Assembly (NCBI GenBank): GCA_964528095.1
Contig: CAZGSG010000119.1
Coordinates: forward strand, 1-16,176
Length of the DNA: 16,176 nucleotides
Reading direction: 5' to 3'
Origin: CAZGSG01 sp964528095
GTDB lineage: Bacteria; Bacteroidota; Bacteroidia; Chitinophagales; Chitinophagaceae
Every line of letters begins with the position of its first letter. The stretch's first letter is position 1. Shown here one piece after another: positions 6,648-15,943 of this stretch. The notes under the pieces were generated by a model. The model worked only from the letters and a program-made list of their open reading frames with translations, did no database searches and was not told where the DNA came from. The translations under genes and the position numbers were made by a program.

Positions 6648-9600
6648 CTACTCTTCCAGAGATACATTCAATGATATATTTGCACTTTTGATCAATCGCT
6701 CCCCATTCTTCACCTTTGTTTCAATCTGCTGCCTTAATTTTTGTTTGTTTTCATCTGTGGTATCGAGTTCGTTTACATCTCTCCATTGTTTGGCACCAAG
6801 ATCTCTTACAGATACCACCTCTTCTATACGTTCTGCATCTTTGATCGCTGCATCTTTTAATGCTCCTTCAAGTTTCAACAGTTTTTGTTTTTTAGTAGGC
6901 GCTTCTTTTAGAAGGGTATTAAGCGTACTAAGGAAACTCGCAGGAGTAGACCTGCCATATGTCAGGCCCTCGTAATGGCGTTTGACACCTAATACTATTG
7001 TAAATCCAAAAGAAGTTCGTTGTTTCACTACTTCTTTTAGAAAAGGTGGCGCATTGCTGGCTTGCGACGCCTTTGTGAGCATATCATTGCTGGGTTGGTG
7101 ATCTGCGTTGAACTTTGTTGATTTAGGTGATTCACCATGTATTCCAACCTGGCCTTCAATAGCATAAATATTTTCGAAGTCACTATAGGAAATTCCGGAA
7201 GAATCTTTTTTCATTATTTCTGCAAGACGCATGGTCAGTAATGTTTCAGAAACCAACAGATGCTGAAGGTCAATATCAATAGTTTTTTTGATGACAGTTT
7301 TCTCATCTTCAGTAGTACTCGTCTTTTTAAGCTTCGCATCCAGGGCGGCTATTTTGAGGCCTGCATTCTTTACATCGGTCATGGCTGCTTTAACGCCCGG
7401 AATCAACTTTAATTTGGCAGGATTGTTTTTATACTTTTCTTCAAATTCCTTCACGAGTTCGGTAAGCATCGTGGGCGTACTGGCCACCATCAGTACAGCG
7501 CTATCGCCTTTCTTTTCAAAATAGATGGAATGCGATTCCCCTTCCGCGGTAGTGAACGGTACCTTAGTGTTTCCCCAGTTGAACGCATCCAGCAACGCTT
7601 CTTTTGCATCACTCGCAAATCCTTTCAAGGCCTGTACTACGGCTATCACACCATCGATCACGGCATCGATACCAGCATTTACAATGGGTCGGATATCCTG
7701 CTCTACGATCTTCTTTACCTGTGTTGGAAGATTGCCTATGCTGATCACCTTTGCCATAAAGGCGATTGCTACTTCCAATCCTATAACAAGTCCTTTTTCA
7801 ACGGTATCAACAGCTTTGGTGATCACACCACCAGCAAGATCAAGTATACTGTCCAGTACTGAATCTATGATGCGCAATACCTTCTCTGCATATTCTATCG
7901 CTGTTTTGATCATCTTATAGGTATCGATGATTGCTTCGATAACCTCCCCGAAAGGACTGGTTGCAAGCATAGCGATCATTTCCGTAATGAATGCGCCGAT
8001 CACATTGGTGGCGATCCATTTACCAATACTCTCGAATAGTTTTGTTTTAAGGTCCTTCAAATGCTGTTTAGCTTTTTCATAGGCCGCTTTAGGATCTTTC
8101 AGGATGTCGATTATCCATGCGGCAGCACCTTTCAATGTGGTATATACTGCGCGTAACCTGTCGGAGAATTTTTTATCTTTTTTCTTCGTGATACGTTCGA
8201 AGATATTGTCCTCGGTAATACCCAGTATATCGAGCACCATACCAAACACGGATTTGATAGAAAACTCTTTGGGTACTTTGACACCTTTTACTTTGCTGAA
8301 TACCCAGTTGCCGATCGCATCAAGTGAGTTTTTCAGGAAATTTTTGGAGAATTTCATAAAGCCCGCTTTCATTGCGGCAACAATACTGACGAAGATGGCT
8401 TTTGGCCGGTTCACGATCTCATCAAAGGAGGCTTTGGCCTTATTGTAAATTCCTATTACAAGGTCTTCGGGAATGCCAATTATATCAAGGAACAGTCTGA
8501 ATGCTTTTATTACGCCACCTTTCAGATCGCCTGTAACAAAGACCGTCTTGATAATATCCATTGCGCCCGCTTTCAGTTTCTGCCATACATTGGCAATGGC
8601 GACAATATCATCAAAGAATGGAACATTCTTCAGGATCACATTCACCAGGAAATTCTCTACCGGCACGCGAATACAGGAAGGCACTTTTTTCCATAGTCCG
8701 CCGAGTATCAGCATAGGCAGATCCATTACATTATTGGCAACAGCGGATACTTTTTCCAGGAATTGGATGATCGGGATCACAAATGCCCGCACTTTATCGA
8801 ATATGCCCTGCAGGAAAGTTCCCAGTTCGGTGAGCTTTGTAGTAGCCCATTCCACAAGTTCTGTCAACTTACCTGTTATCCATTGCAGGGCAGACTGGAT
8901 CAGTGAAAGAATACTACCTGCTACCAGACTGACAAGTTTGCCAAAGACATTTAATACAGCATCAAGTTTGCCGGTGAGCGAACCAAACAATGTTTTTAAT
9001 GCCGCGGACGCTTTTTGCAAACCGCCCATCAACGAAGGCAGGATCTCTTTTTCAAATTTCACCCGAAGTTTAACAATGTCTGCGGGTGAATGAATGTTCT
9101 TGCGTATCCAGTTAAGAGCAGTGAAGACAACCGCGAAGACTGCGCCAGCCGCAAGAATAGGGCCTGCGGGCGAAAGCAATACCAGTACGCCGGCCACCAC
9201 CATCAATTGTTTTTTAAATGGCTCTATCTTTTCTTTGATCTTTGCCCATATATCGGTGATCTTTTTTTCTATCCATTGTAATATTCCGTTTTGTCCTTCC
9301 GGTCCATCACCAATGCCTAACCAGTTCTTGAATTTTATCCATACACTTGCAGCCCATTCACGGATAGGTGCTGTCTTTTGCCAGATCGTACTTGCCAGGC
9401 TTTTGATTAACTCCCACTGGTCTCCAACATATTTTTTAATAAAGTCCCAGACGGGCACTCCAAAGCGTTCCCATATATCCTTGCACCAGGCAGATGCTTT
9501 ACCTGCAAATTCTTTGATCTTCTCAATGGCTGGTGCGGTCAGTTCGTCAACCAGTTGTTCAATCATTGTCGCGAGTTCAGTAAATGAACTGCAATCATTC

Positions 9601-10646
9601 TTTGATACTTTTATGCCTGCTGTCTTTATCCAGTTGATGATCTTTGCGAGAGTGGGGGAAAGTGAACTTACAAAATCGGCTGCCGATTTTATAGGCCCCA
9701 TCACAGCATTCATGATCGACTCGATAGCGCCTGTTATCTTTTTATCTATCCACGGCGCAAGACCGCCTGCCTGTTTGATATCTACCAGTTCAGGAACGTA
9801 TTTTCGTACAAGTGTATCGATATCCACTTCCAGTGGATTAAGATCTGCGAGATCGGCAAGACCCCAGCGTTGTATGGTGGCGCCCTCTGCTTTCGGTTGA
9901 CTGCCCGTGGCTTCGATGGCAGGTGCATAACCCTGTTGTACCACATGCGTCAGTTCATGGGCAAGCAGGTGCTGTCCGGCAGGTGAATCAGGATCATACA
10001 TGCCTGAATTAAAATAAATGTCTTTTCCATGGGTAAATGCATGCGCATGTACAGCCTTATTCATAGCAATGGCATTTCCACCGGTATGAATGCGTACGGC
10101 GCTGAAATCAACACCCATACTTTTTCCCATGAATGACCGAATATGCGTGGGCAAAGGTTGACCACCACTTTTGGATAGGGACAATTCCTTTTCAACGAAT
10201 TTCATTTTTTCATCACCTGCAGTACTAAGCACGGCATCGCCTGTATCTTTTCGTTGTAATTTCTTTTCCTGTTCTTCACAGTGTGCGCATTTACGACTGA
10301 GCGATAAAGGTTGAGCGGTTGTCGGACGATGACTGCGGAATAATGGTACCACTGGCGCAGTTGCCGCACGTGAAATGGATGGGCCTGTCCCGGCCCCTGT
10401 ATACGGACTCGATACCTTTTCTGTTGTACTCATACGCATCACCCTGTCTGCTGTCGCATCGGCTTCACGTTCGAAAGAGTCGCCAGGTTTGTTGACTTTT
10501 AAACGGGGTTGTATCAACCGGGCTTTCGGTGCGGCAGGTTCCGCTTTTCGTTCGGTAGCTACAGACAGACCAGGCATCGTTTTCCTGTTCACTGCATGTG
10601 CTGCGGCTGTTTGCCCTTTTGATCGTATTTGTTTTACCGCTTCCAT
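6648..10646 (-). CDS. Large DUF4157 (eCIS core domain) protein, likely injection-system cargo/effector
   Basis: 1332 residues from ATG 10646. That start lies 4 bases after the ATPase stop codon, behind a purine-rich AAGGAAGA. A start at 10727 (1359 aa) would add 27 residues overlapping the ATPase gene and is less likely, because family members begin shortly before the QPRLKVNKPGD-type motif. Residues 46-70 carry that motif with EREADATADRVM. C120-AH-C123 follows, then DUF4157 at about 160-240 with H230-E-L-T-H234, a zinc-metalloprotease-like HExxH. Residues about 260-1020 are long amphipathic and hydrophobic helices, including a glycine/alanine-rich hydrophobic patch near 480-515. A GESHSIYFE...LMVASTP segment lies near 1030-1060. 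The C-terminal part (about 1150-1332) has D1182-H1183 and R1223-H1224 motifs and may be the toxic or functional payload. DUF4157 proteins are known eCIS-linked cargo candidates; catalysis here is unproven. Confidence 0.9.
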   Translation of the reverse strand: MEAVKQIRSKGQTAAAHAVNRKTMPGLSVATERKAEPAAPKARLIQPRLKVNKPGDSFEREADATADRVMRMSTTEKVSSPYTGAGTGPSISRAATAPVVPLFRSHRPTTAQPLSLSRKCAHCEEQEKKLQRKDTGDAVLSTAGDEKMKFVEKELSLSKSGGQPLPTHIRSFMGKSMGVDFSAVRIHTGGNAIAMNKAVHAHAFTHGKDIYFNSGMYDPDSPAGQHLLAHELTHVVQQGYAPAIEATGSQPKAEGATIQRWGLADLADLNPLEVDIDTLVRKYVPELVDIKQAGGLAPWIDKKITGAIESIMNAVMGPIKSAADFVSSLSPTLAKIINWIKTAGIKVSKNDCSSFTELATMIEQLVDELTAPAIEKIKEFAGKASAWCKDIWERFGVPVWDFIKKYVGDQWELIKSLASTIWQKTAPIREWAASVWIKFKNWLGIGDGPEGQNGILQWIEKKITDIWAKIKEKIEPFKKQLMVVAGVLVLLSPAGPILAAGAVFAVVFTALNWIRKNIHSPADIVKLRVKFEKEILPSLMGGLQKASAALKTLFGSLTGKLDAVLNVFGKLVSLVAGSILSLIQSALQWITGKLTELVEWATTKLTELGTFLQGIFDKVRAFVIPIIQFLEKVSAVANNVMDLPMLILGGLWKKVPSCIRVPVENFLVNVILKNVPFFDDIVAIANVWQKLKAGAMDIIKTVFVTGDLKGGVIKAFRLFLDIIGIPEDLVIGIYNKAKASFDEIVNRPKAIFVSIVAAMKAGFMKFSKNFLKNSLDAIGNWVFSKVKGVKVPKEFSIKSVFGMVLDILGITEDNIFERITKKKDKKFSDRLRAVYTTLKGAAAWIIDILKDPKAAYEKAKQHLKDLKTKLFESIGKWIATNVIGAFITEMIAMLATSPFGEVIEAIIDTYKMIKTAIEYAEKVLRIIDSVLDSILDLAGGVITKAVDTVEKGLVIGLEVAIAFMAKVISIGNLPTQVKKIVEQDIRPIVNAGIDAVIDGVIAVVQALKGFASDAKEALLDAFNWGNTKVPFTTAEGESHSIYFEKKGDSAVLMVASTPTMLTELVKEFEEKYKNNPAKLKLIPGVKAAMTDVKNAGLKIAALDAKLKKTSTTEDEKTVIKKTIDIDLQHLLVSETLLTMRLAEIMKKDSSGISYSDFENIYAIEGQVGIHGESPKSTKFNADHQPSNDMLTKASQASNAPPFLKEVVKQRTSFGFTIVLGVKRHYEGLTYGRSTPASFLSTLNTLLKEAPTKKQKLLKLEGALKDAAIKDAERIEEVVSVRDLGAKQWRDVNELDTTDENKQKLRQQIETKVKNGERLIKSANISLNVSLEE

Positions 10647-10650
10647 CTTC

Positions 10651-11994
10651 TTATAAAAATCTTCCTTCTTTTGCCAGCTCCTTTTGTATACCTTTTTCAA
10701 CATCACTGAGCAGGATGATGTTCTCATTTCGTTTTAATGCCATCAGTGATGAATACTGCACCACGTTCAGTATCATCCCACCGGTGAGTTCATGTTTTTT
10801 ACCCAGTTGCGCTATATCAACATTGTCTTCCAATACCGTAGATGGAGAGAATGATTGTTGCCAGAGCGCTGTTCGTTGTTCAGCCTGCGGTACTGGAAAA
10901 TAGATGATCGACTGAAAACGTCTTGCAAACGCTTCATCGATATTACTCTTTAAATTGGTGGCCAGTATAACGATACCATTGTACTCTTCTATTCGCTGAA
11001 GCAGGTAAGCCGTTTCCTGGTTGGCATAACGATCATGTGAATTACTTACACCGGTACGTTTGCCAAATAATGCATCAGCTTCATCAAAGAAAAGAATCCA
11101 GTCTTTGTTCTCTGCCTGTTGAAAGATCTTCTCCATGTTTTTTTCTGTCTCGCCGATATATTTGGATACCAGCATACTGAGGTCTATCCGGTACACATCC
11201 ATATTGCAGAGTTTGCCAAGCAGGCAGGCCACCAGGGTTTTGCCTGTTCCGGGTGGGCCGGAGAATAAGCTTTTATACCCGGGGTTTAGTGTTTTATGAA
11301 ATCCCCAATCGTATAACAATGTATGATGATGCTGGATCCATGTTTTTATATCTTCTATCTGCATGCGGGTATCCGCTGGCAGTACGAGATCTTCCCAATC
11401 CATTTCGGTAGTAATGAGTTTCGCCGGAAAATCTTTACTGAAATGCGGGCGATGATTGTGGCCCGATAAGAAATTATGAACAAAATCCGGTTGCAAGGTG
11501 ATGGCTCCGCTAAGATAGGGTTCACTGGGACCGGCGTCGTGTAAACGAATAATATTATGCTGCACCAGGTAATGGTTCTGTGCAAAAAGGGAAGTAGCAT
11601 CCCAGCGCTCATGCAGATCATTTCCCGAAAGAAGGAACAAGGCTGTTTCCGCTGTAGGTAGAAAACCTCCATGTGTGGTTCCTTTTATACCGCCAAACTC
11701 TGCAAAGCCTTTATCATAGGTAGTATTTTTTATACAAAAAACATCCAGCAGTTGAGGACGTACATACGGTACCAGGGTCAGCATCATCACCAGGCGCTCC
11801 GCTGCTGTGCTTTTATAGTGTGTTATCAGCCGTGCATAAAAACCTTCTTTCGACGAAAGATCAGGAGGAGCGATTTCCGCGATCGAAGTGTAAGAGCATT
11901 CGTGCTCAAAGTATAACTTCAAACGCGTGTCGAGCACCTGTTCAAACCAGGCAAGTTCCTCCAGTATCACATCTATATTTATTCTTGTATCCAA
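10651..11994 (-). CDS. Contractile injection system AAA+ ATPase (Afp15/PVC15-like)
   Basis: 447 residues, predicted cytoplasmic. The N-terminal 200 residues are a helical family-specific region. The AAA+ module occupies about 205-447: Walker A GPPGTGKT (246-253), Walker B LFFDEAD (301-307), sensor-1 ATN (345-347) and an arginine pair before F360 (RRF) in the arginine-finger position. All key residues are present, so ATP hydrolysis is expected. In eCIS loci an ATPase of this type lies beside the tape-measure gene and is needed for particle assembly or cargo loading. The gap after the tape-measure gene is 24 bases, and its stop codon is 4 bases before the preferred start of the DUF4157 gene, suggesting translational coupling between ATPase and cargo. 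Confidence 0.95.
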   Translation of the reverse strand: MDTRINIDVILEELAWFEQVLDTRLKLYFEHECSYTSIAEIAPPDLSSKEGFYARLITHYKSTAAERLVMMLTLVPYVRPQLLDVFCIKNTTYDKGFAEFGGIKGTTHGGFLPTAETALFLLSGNDLHERWDATSLFAQNHYLVQHNIIRLHDAGPSEPYLSGAITLQPDFVHNFLSGHNHRPHFSKDFPAKLITTEMDWEDLVLPADTRMQIEDIKTWIQHHHTLLYDWGFHKTLNPGYKSLFSGPPGTGKTLVACLLGKLCNMDVYRIDLSMLVSKYIGETEKNMEKIFQQAENKDWILFFDEADALFGKRTGVSNSHDRYANQETAYLLQRIEEYNGIVILATNLKSNIDEAFARRFQSIIYFPVPQAEQRTALWQQSFSPSTVLEDNVDIAQLGKKHELTGGMILNVVQYSSLMALKRNENIILLSDVEKGIQKELAKEGRFL

Positions 11995-12018
11995 GTCGGT
12001 TGTTTTTTGATTATTGCT

Positions 12019-13842
12019 TTACCATTCCACTGTGATCATTTTTTGCATCCACGGAAGCCGGATGATATTGTATGACCATTGAATGCTATCCAGTAATATG
12101 TCGATCCCTTTTTTTTCCACCCGCATTGTCCAGGCTTTTTCTTCTTCCAGCAATAGGGCATTTCGCTGGAGAAAAGAAGTTCTGAAACCCTGCAGTGAAG
12201 TATTCTTTAACGAATTCCAGTTATTAATAACCGCCTGTAACAATTCATCAGCCTCTTCGCAGTCTTTTTTTGATAGTCGCGGAGTTGAGGCCAATACTTC
12301 CTGTGCAGTAAGGCCACAAAGCAATTTGTTCAGTTGAAGCCGGTACTCATGATTTGTTTTTTTGCCATATACCATATATTCCAGCAGGTACAATGCTTTT
12401 ATAATCTGTTTTCTATTTTTAAAATTGTTGTTTTCCAGGTAGCCCAGATTTTTGAAAAGCGCAGGCAGGTAGTTTGCCAGCAGGCAAAGCCCCGCATTCG
12501 CCACAAGAATTTGCCTGGGCCTTGTTGTATTATCTTCCGGTTTAACACTCAATTCCTGTATTGTATGTTCTTCTAAACCTGTCAAAAAACTGATCAGGTT
12601 AAGCCCTTTGTTGGAAACGCCTTCCAGTATCTTTCGAAGAATCGTTAATTCCGCTTTTGTATCTGCATACCGACTATATACCATGGTGCCATAAGATTGT
12701 CTTTCTTCATCAGGCAGACTCTTAAGCGAGCGCTTTAGCTCTTTACCCGTTTTATTCCAGGCTTCCCTGAACTTTCGCAAAGATTGTTTTTGCAGACTGT
12801 TACGGTCTCTTGCTATAAATATAGATGCATCCTGTAAGAGCAAACCCAGTATATCATACCGAAAAAGATAGGGATGACGAATGATCGTGCTGATCATCTT
12901 CCTGCGTTGTTGTTCTTTTGTTTTCCATAATTTGAAAAGCCCTGACAGCGCTCTGCTTACTTTGGGGCCAGCAACTGGGGTTTCATCCGGTGAGTTATTA
13001 TTAGCATTCTCAAACAACCAGCTTCCCCATTTTGAAATGGATATTTTTGTTAGTGACCTCGCTATTTTCTCCCTGTTGTCGTTGGTAAACTGGTTGAGCA
13101 GCGCCAGTACTTTCCGCTCTCTTGCATTGAGCTGTTGCTTATTTGGAAGCGATACCCAGGAAATTGTATTGCTTAAAGAGAGATATTGTATCAGGTACTG
13201 CGTCGCGTTTATTTCATCATTATCATCCTTAACCAGGTATTGCTGCATTTGCTGAATGATACCTGATGAAAGACTACCGGGGTTTATCAGCAACGGAAGC
13301 TCAGTGAAGAAAGAGGATGTGGCTGGTAGTAAAGCTGCGAGGTCTTTACGCATCGGCATAAGCCGTTGCATTACCACGGCATTATTTGTATGCTGCTCCA
13401 GGAAATGGTTGACCCGTACAGGATCTTTTTTTATAAAATGGTTGAGCAGGTGCTTTATATCAGGGGTATTTCCATCGGCTGTCCACCAGGGGAGTTCGCC
13501 GCGGATAAGCCAGGTCATTAACATTTCCCAATTGATCTTTTCCGGGTTTAGTTTTTCCTCTTGCCTGGAAAGCTGGTTAAGCCGCTCTTCAAACATGTAT
13601 TGAAACTTTAATAACAGTTCTTCTTCATTCGCTCCTGAAAAAGATACCGTACCCAGGTCGATCTCCATTTTGTCAAACCGGAAATAATAAGGAGAGTGAC
13701 TATATTTTTCTAATACGGTCGCCAGTATTTGATTGATCCTGTCCCAACTTGAGTGAATAATATCCTGCCCCAGCTTTTCAGCCGTTGCTTCATCCTTGCA
13801 ATGAAGATCAAACACAACCTTATTGATCACATCTGGCAACAT
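12019..13842 (-). CDS. Contractile injection system tape-measure protein (CIS_TMP, Afp14-like)
   Basis: 607 residues. The N-terminus shows the CIS tape-measure pattern: VINKVVFDL, then an RFDKMEIDLGTVSF segment (about 54-68) and a helix ending in the FEERLNQL style. The conserved C-terminal half has NAGLCLLANYLPALF (about 446-460) and LQLNKLLCGLTAQE (about 498-512). The end of the protein has FLQR, MRVEKKGIDILLDSIQW and LPWMQKMITVEW. These together are characteristic of the family. The protein sets tail length inside the tube during assembly. Its start is 1 base after the TGA of the upstream baseplate gene (TGA-T-ATG), indicating tight translational coupling. Confidence 0.95.
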   Translation of the reverse strand: MLPDVINKVVFDLHCKDEATAEKLGQDIIHSSWDRINQILATVLEKYSHSPYYFRFDKMEIDLGTVSFSGANEEELLLKFQYMFEERLNQLSRQEEKLNPEKINWEMLMTWLIRGELPWWTADGNTPDIKHLLNHFIKKDPVRVNHFLEQHTNNAVVMQRLMPMRKDLAALLPATSSFFTELPLLINPGSLSSGIIQQMQQYLVKDDNDEINATQYLIQYLSLSNTISWVSLPNKQQLNARERKVLALLNQFTNDNREKIARSLTKISISKWGSWLFENANNNSPDETPVAGPKVSRALSGLFKLWKTKEQQRRKMISTIIRHPYLFRYDILGLLLQDASIFIARDRNSLQKQSLRKFREAWNKTGKELKRSLKSLPDEERQSYGTMVYSRYADTKAELTILRKILEGVSNKGLNLISFLTGLEEHTIQELSVKPEDNTTRPRQILVANAGLCLLANYLPALFKNLGYLENNNFKNRKQIIKALYLLEYMVYGKKTNHEYRLQLNKLLCGLTAQEVLASTPRLSKKDCEEADELLQAVINNWNSLKNTSLQGFRTSFLQRNALLLEEEKAWTMRVEKKGIDILLDSIQWSYNIIRLPWMQKMITVEW

Positions 13843-13843
13843 A

Positions 13844-15943
13844 TCAGTTCATTTTTCGTAGCTGGTTTAAAACAAAAATTAAGTTATTCAGGATACCTGT
13901 ATCAGGGATCACATTGGTAGCTATCTCTTCCAGCCAGGGCTTATAGACCGCTTCAAAATCTTTCATCGCTTTATAATCGAGCCAGTATATATGCGGATAA
14001 ATATGTGCCGGCACTTCGGTGTGTATGGCATTCTCCAGCAATTGCCGGAAACCCGGATCTCTGAAACGTTCAGGCCAATCGGGGAGAAAAAAAGAAACCC
14101 GGAAAGAATAAGGATCGATCGTGTCAGCTACGGGGATAGCTTCATCATCCGTGGTCTTTAACAGGTTCAGTTCAAATGCAAAAAAGGAAATTAAGGTTTT
14201 GATCTCTTCTTCCATATCTGCTTCTTCGCGGTAATTCTTTTTACTGACCGCCAGTTTGCGCCCCTTTTCATTAATGGAGAATAATGAATAACCATCTCCA
14301 TTTTTACTGACTTCATAATTCGAGCGGTCAGCACCTGCTTCTTTTATACGGTTCATTCGTTCACTGGCATCTCTTTTTAGCAGGAATGCCTGCTCAATAG
14401 TAAGCACCTCTGTTCGTTTGTCGCGCATCAGGCTAAGTTTCCAGGACAGTTTATCCTTTGTCTTGTTATCTGCAGTGCTTTCTGTTTTAAAACGGTAAGG
14501 AAAAACAGGCAGTTCGGCACCGGTTGCTGCGTCTAATTCAGGCGTTTCTGTCAACTCAAGCAGCGATACTGCAGATAATGGAATTCCTTTTTCATTCTTC
14601 GCTGAAGGATTCGGATCTGTCTTAGGTCGTAACAGGATATGTTCCAGTACATGAAAATTCTCATCGGCAGCAAAACCACTCAGTGTTTTCAATAGTAGTC
14701 CAAAACGTTTTTCCAACAGCGTATTATCTGCAGGGGTGCCTGCCGCTACGCTATCTAAACCGCCTTCGGGATTCTTCATTAGTAGTTTATATGACAAATG
14801 GCCAGGTCTCTTATCTACTTCGTACAGCGTTTTATCATATCCTTTACTGAGTATATGTCGCATTACATAACGGGCCTCGGATTCAGTAGGATAAGCGTTT
14901 GACTCCAGCAATATTTCCCCGCTGCCGGTATCTTTTACCTGTATGATATACCGGGCAAGTGCATTGGCTTCTTCTCTTTTTTCCAGTGTAATCCAATCTG
15001 AAGTGATGAAACGACGACTATAATCGCTGATACCCAGCATACGGAAAATCCGCTTTTTTACCCCTGCCACATTTTTAGTGTCCCAGCTATTGGCAGGTTC
15101 CGCGTAATTAAATCCATTGAAACGGTTATTGCTAAGGGCCAGGTATTCACGAAGGAATATGGCTTTCGCTTCGAGCAGGTTGGGTACTGGTTTTCCTGTA
15201 TGTTGTATATAAAAACTGTAGCCGTTCATATCTTCCGAAAATCTTGCGAGCAGGTGATCCAGCACCGCATTTCTACGAAGCGATTGTGCGCGACGGTCCC
15301 CGGAAAAGCCATTATTTTGTTGATATTGCTGCTGATCTTTAAAAAGAAGTTGCGTATCTGAAATCGAGGTCAACGCCTGTGTGTAGTGCTGATGAGACAG
15401 TGATGCATTAAAGGAAAAAAAATCATTCAACCCATCGAGTTGAGCCAGGTAATCGGCTAATAGCTGTTCAAATACCATAAGATAACCCTTCAATTGGAGG
15501 GTTTTTCTTTTGCGCATGCCATGCCCGCTTTCCCTGTCATTCCTTTCATCAGTGTTGGATGAATGCTGATCGGTTTCATTCATGCCATATGCAGCGGGAA
15601 GATTATATTGAAAAGGATAATATTCCCGTATATGCAGGTCCTCACCTGTAGGAATGTTTATGTCGAGTGGTGTATCTATCAACCGGTCGGCTGCTTTTTC
15701 AGATTGCAGGAATGTAAAAAGGGATTTTACTTTTTCCTTACCTGGTGTGCTGCTTTTCGCATCCCGAAATTTATCTCCGCTTCTCGTAAAACGCAAAATA
15801 GAATTGTCTACATCGAGACGAAATACCCTGTCTGTGGCAGCAGTTTGCTGCCGCATCCATTCGGTAAATTCTGAAAAGGGCGATTGCGATTCAACGGGGA
15901 AGGAGCATTTTTTTACAGCGATCACACCCTCTATTTTTAACAT
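13844..15943 (-). CDS. eCIS baseplate-type protein (Afp12-like region), 5' end disrupted
   Basis: 699 residues from the first available ATG at 15943, but this is probably not the true start. In-frame coding sequence continues upstream to 16066 and reads as a family-typical stretch (GFIDTADLERSTRYPDIHL, then SDIINRMLKIEGVIAV). The visible protein has a REYYPFQYNLPAAYGMNE segment (106-123) and LKGYLMVFEQLLADYLAQLD (151-170). These are patterns I associate with Bacteroidota eCIS baseplate proteins encoded just before the tape-measure gene. Parts of the C-terminal half look beta-rich, and it ends about 30 residues past LDYKAMKDFEAVYKPWL. By position it matches the Afp11/Afp12 baseplate-wedge slot. 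The exact subfamily is not certain, and the N-terminal portion lies beyond or within the damaged right edge. Confidence 0.85.
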   Translation of the reverse strand: MLKIEGVIAVKKCSFPVESQSPFSEFTEWMRQQTAATDRVFRLDVDNSILRFTRSGDKFRDAKSSTPGKEKVKSLFTFLQSEKAADRLIDTPLDINIPTGEDLHIREYYPFQYNLPAAYGMNETDQHSSNTDERNDRESGHGMRKRKTLQLKGYLMVFEQLLADYLAQLDGLNDFFSFNASLSHQHYTQALTSISDTQLLFKDQQQYQQNNGFSGDRRAQSLRRNAVLDHLLARFSEDMNGYSFYIQHTGKPVPNLLEAKAIFLREYLALSNNRFNGFNYAEPANSWDTKNVAGVKKRIFRMLGISDYSRRFITSDWITLEKREEANALARYIIQVKDTGSGEILLESNAYPTESEARYVMRHILSKGYDKTLYEVDKRPGHLSYKLLMKNPEGGLDSVAAGTPADNTLLEKRFGLLLKTLSGFAADENFHVLEHILLRPKTDPNPSAKNEKGIPLSAVSLLELTETPELDAATGAELPVFPYRFKTESTADNKTKDKLSWKLSLMRDKRTEVLTIEQAFLLKRDASERMNRIKEAGADRSNYEVSKNGDGYSLFSINEKGRKLAVSKKNYREEADMEEEIKTLISFFAFELNLLKTTDDEAIPVADTIDPYSFRVSFFLPDWPERFRDPGFRQLLENAIHTEVPAHIYPHIYWLDYKAMKDFEAVYKPWLEEIATNVIPDTGILNNLIFVLNQLRKMN

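Noticed and set aside
8473..9900. Long plus-strand reading frames (8473-9093 and 9094-9900) opposite the DUF4157 gene
   Set aside because: They lie wholly antisense to a well-supported coding region, have Ser/Thr/Ile-rich compositions typical of shadow frames, and contain no recognisable domain.
10647..10727. Upstream ATG at 10727 as the start of the DUF4157 protein
   Set aside because: It would overlap the ATPase gene by 77 bases and add 27 residues unlike the family N-terminus; the ATG at 10646 directly follows the ATPase stop.
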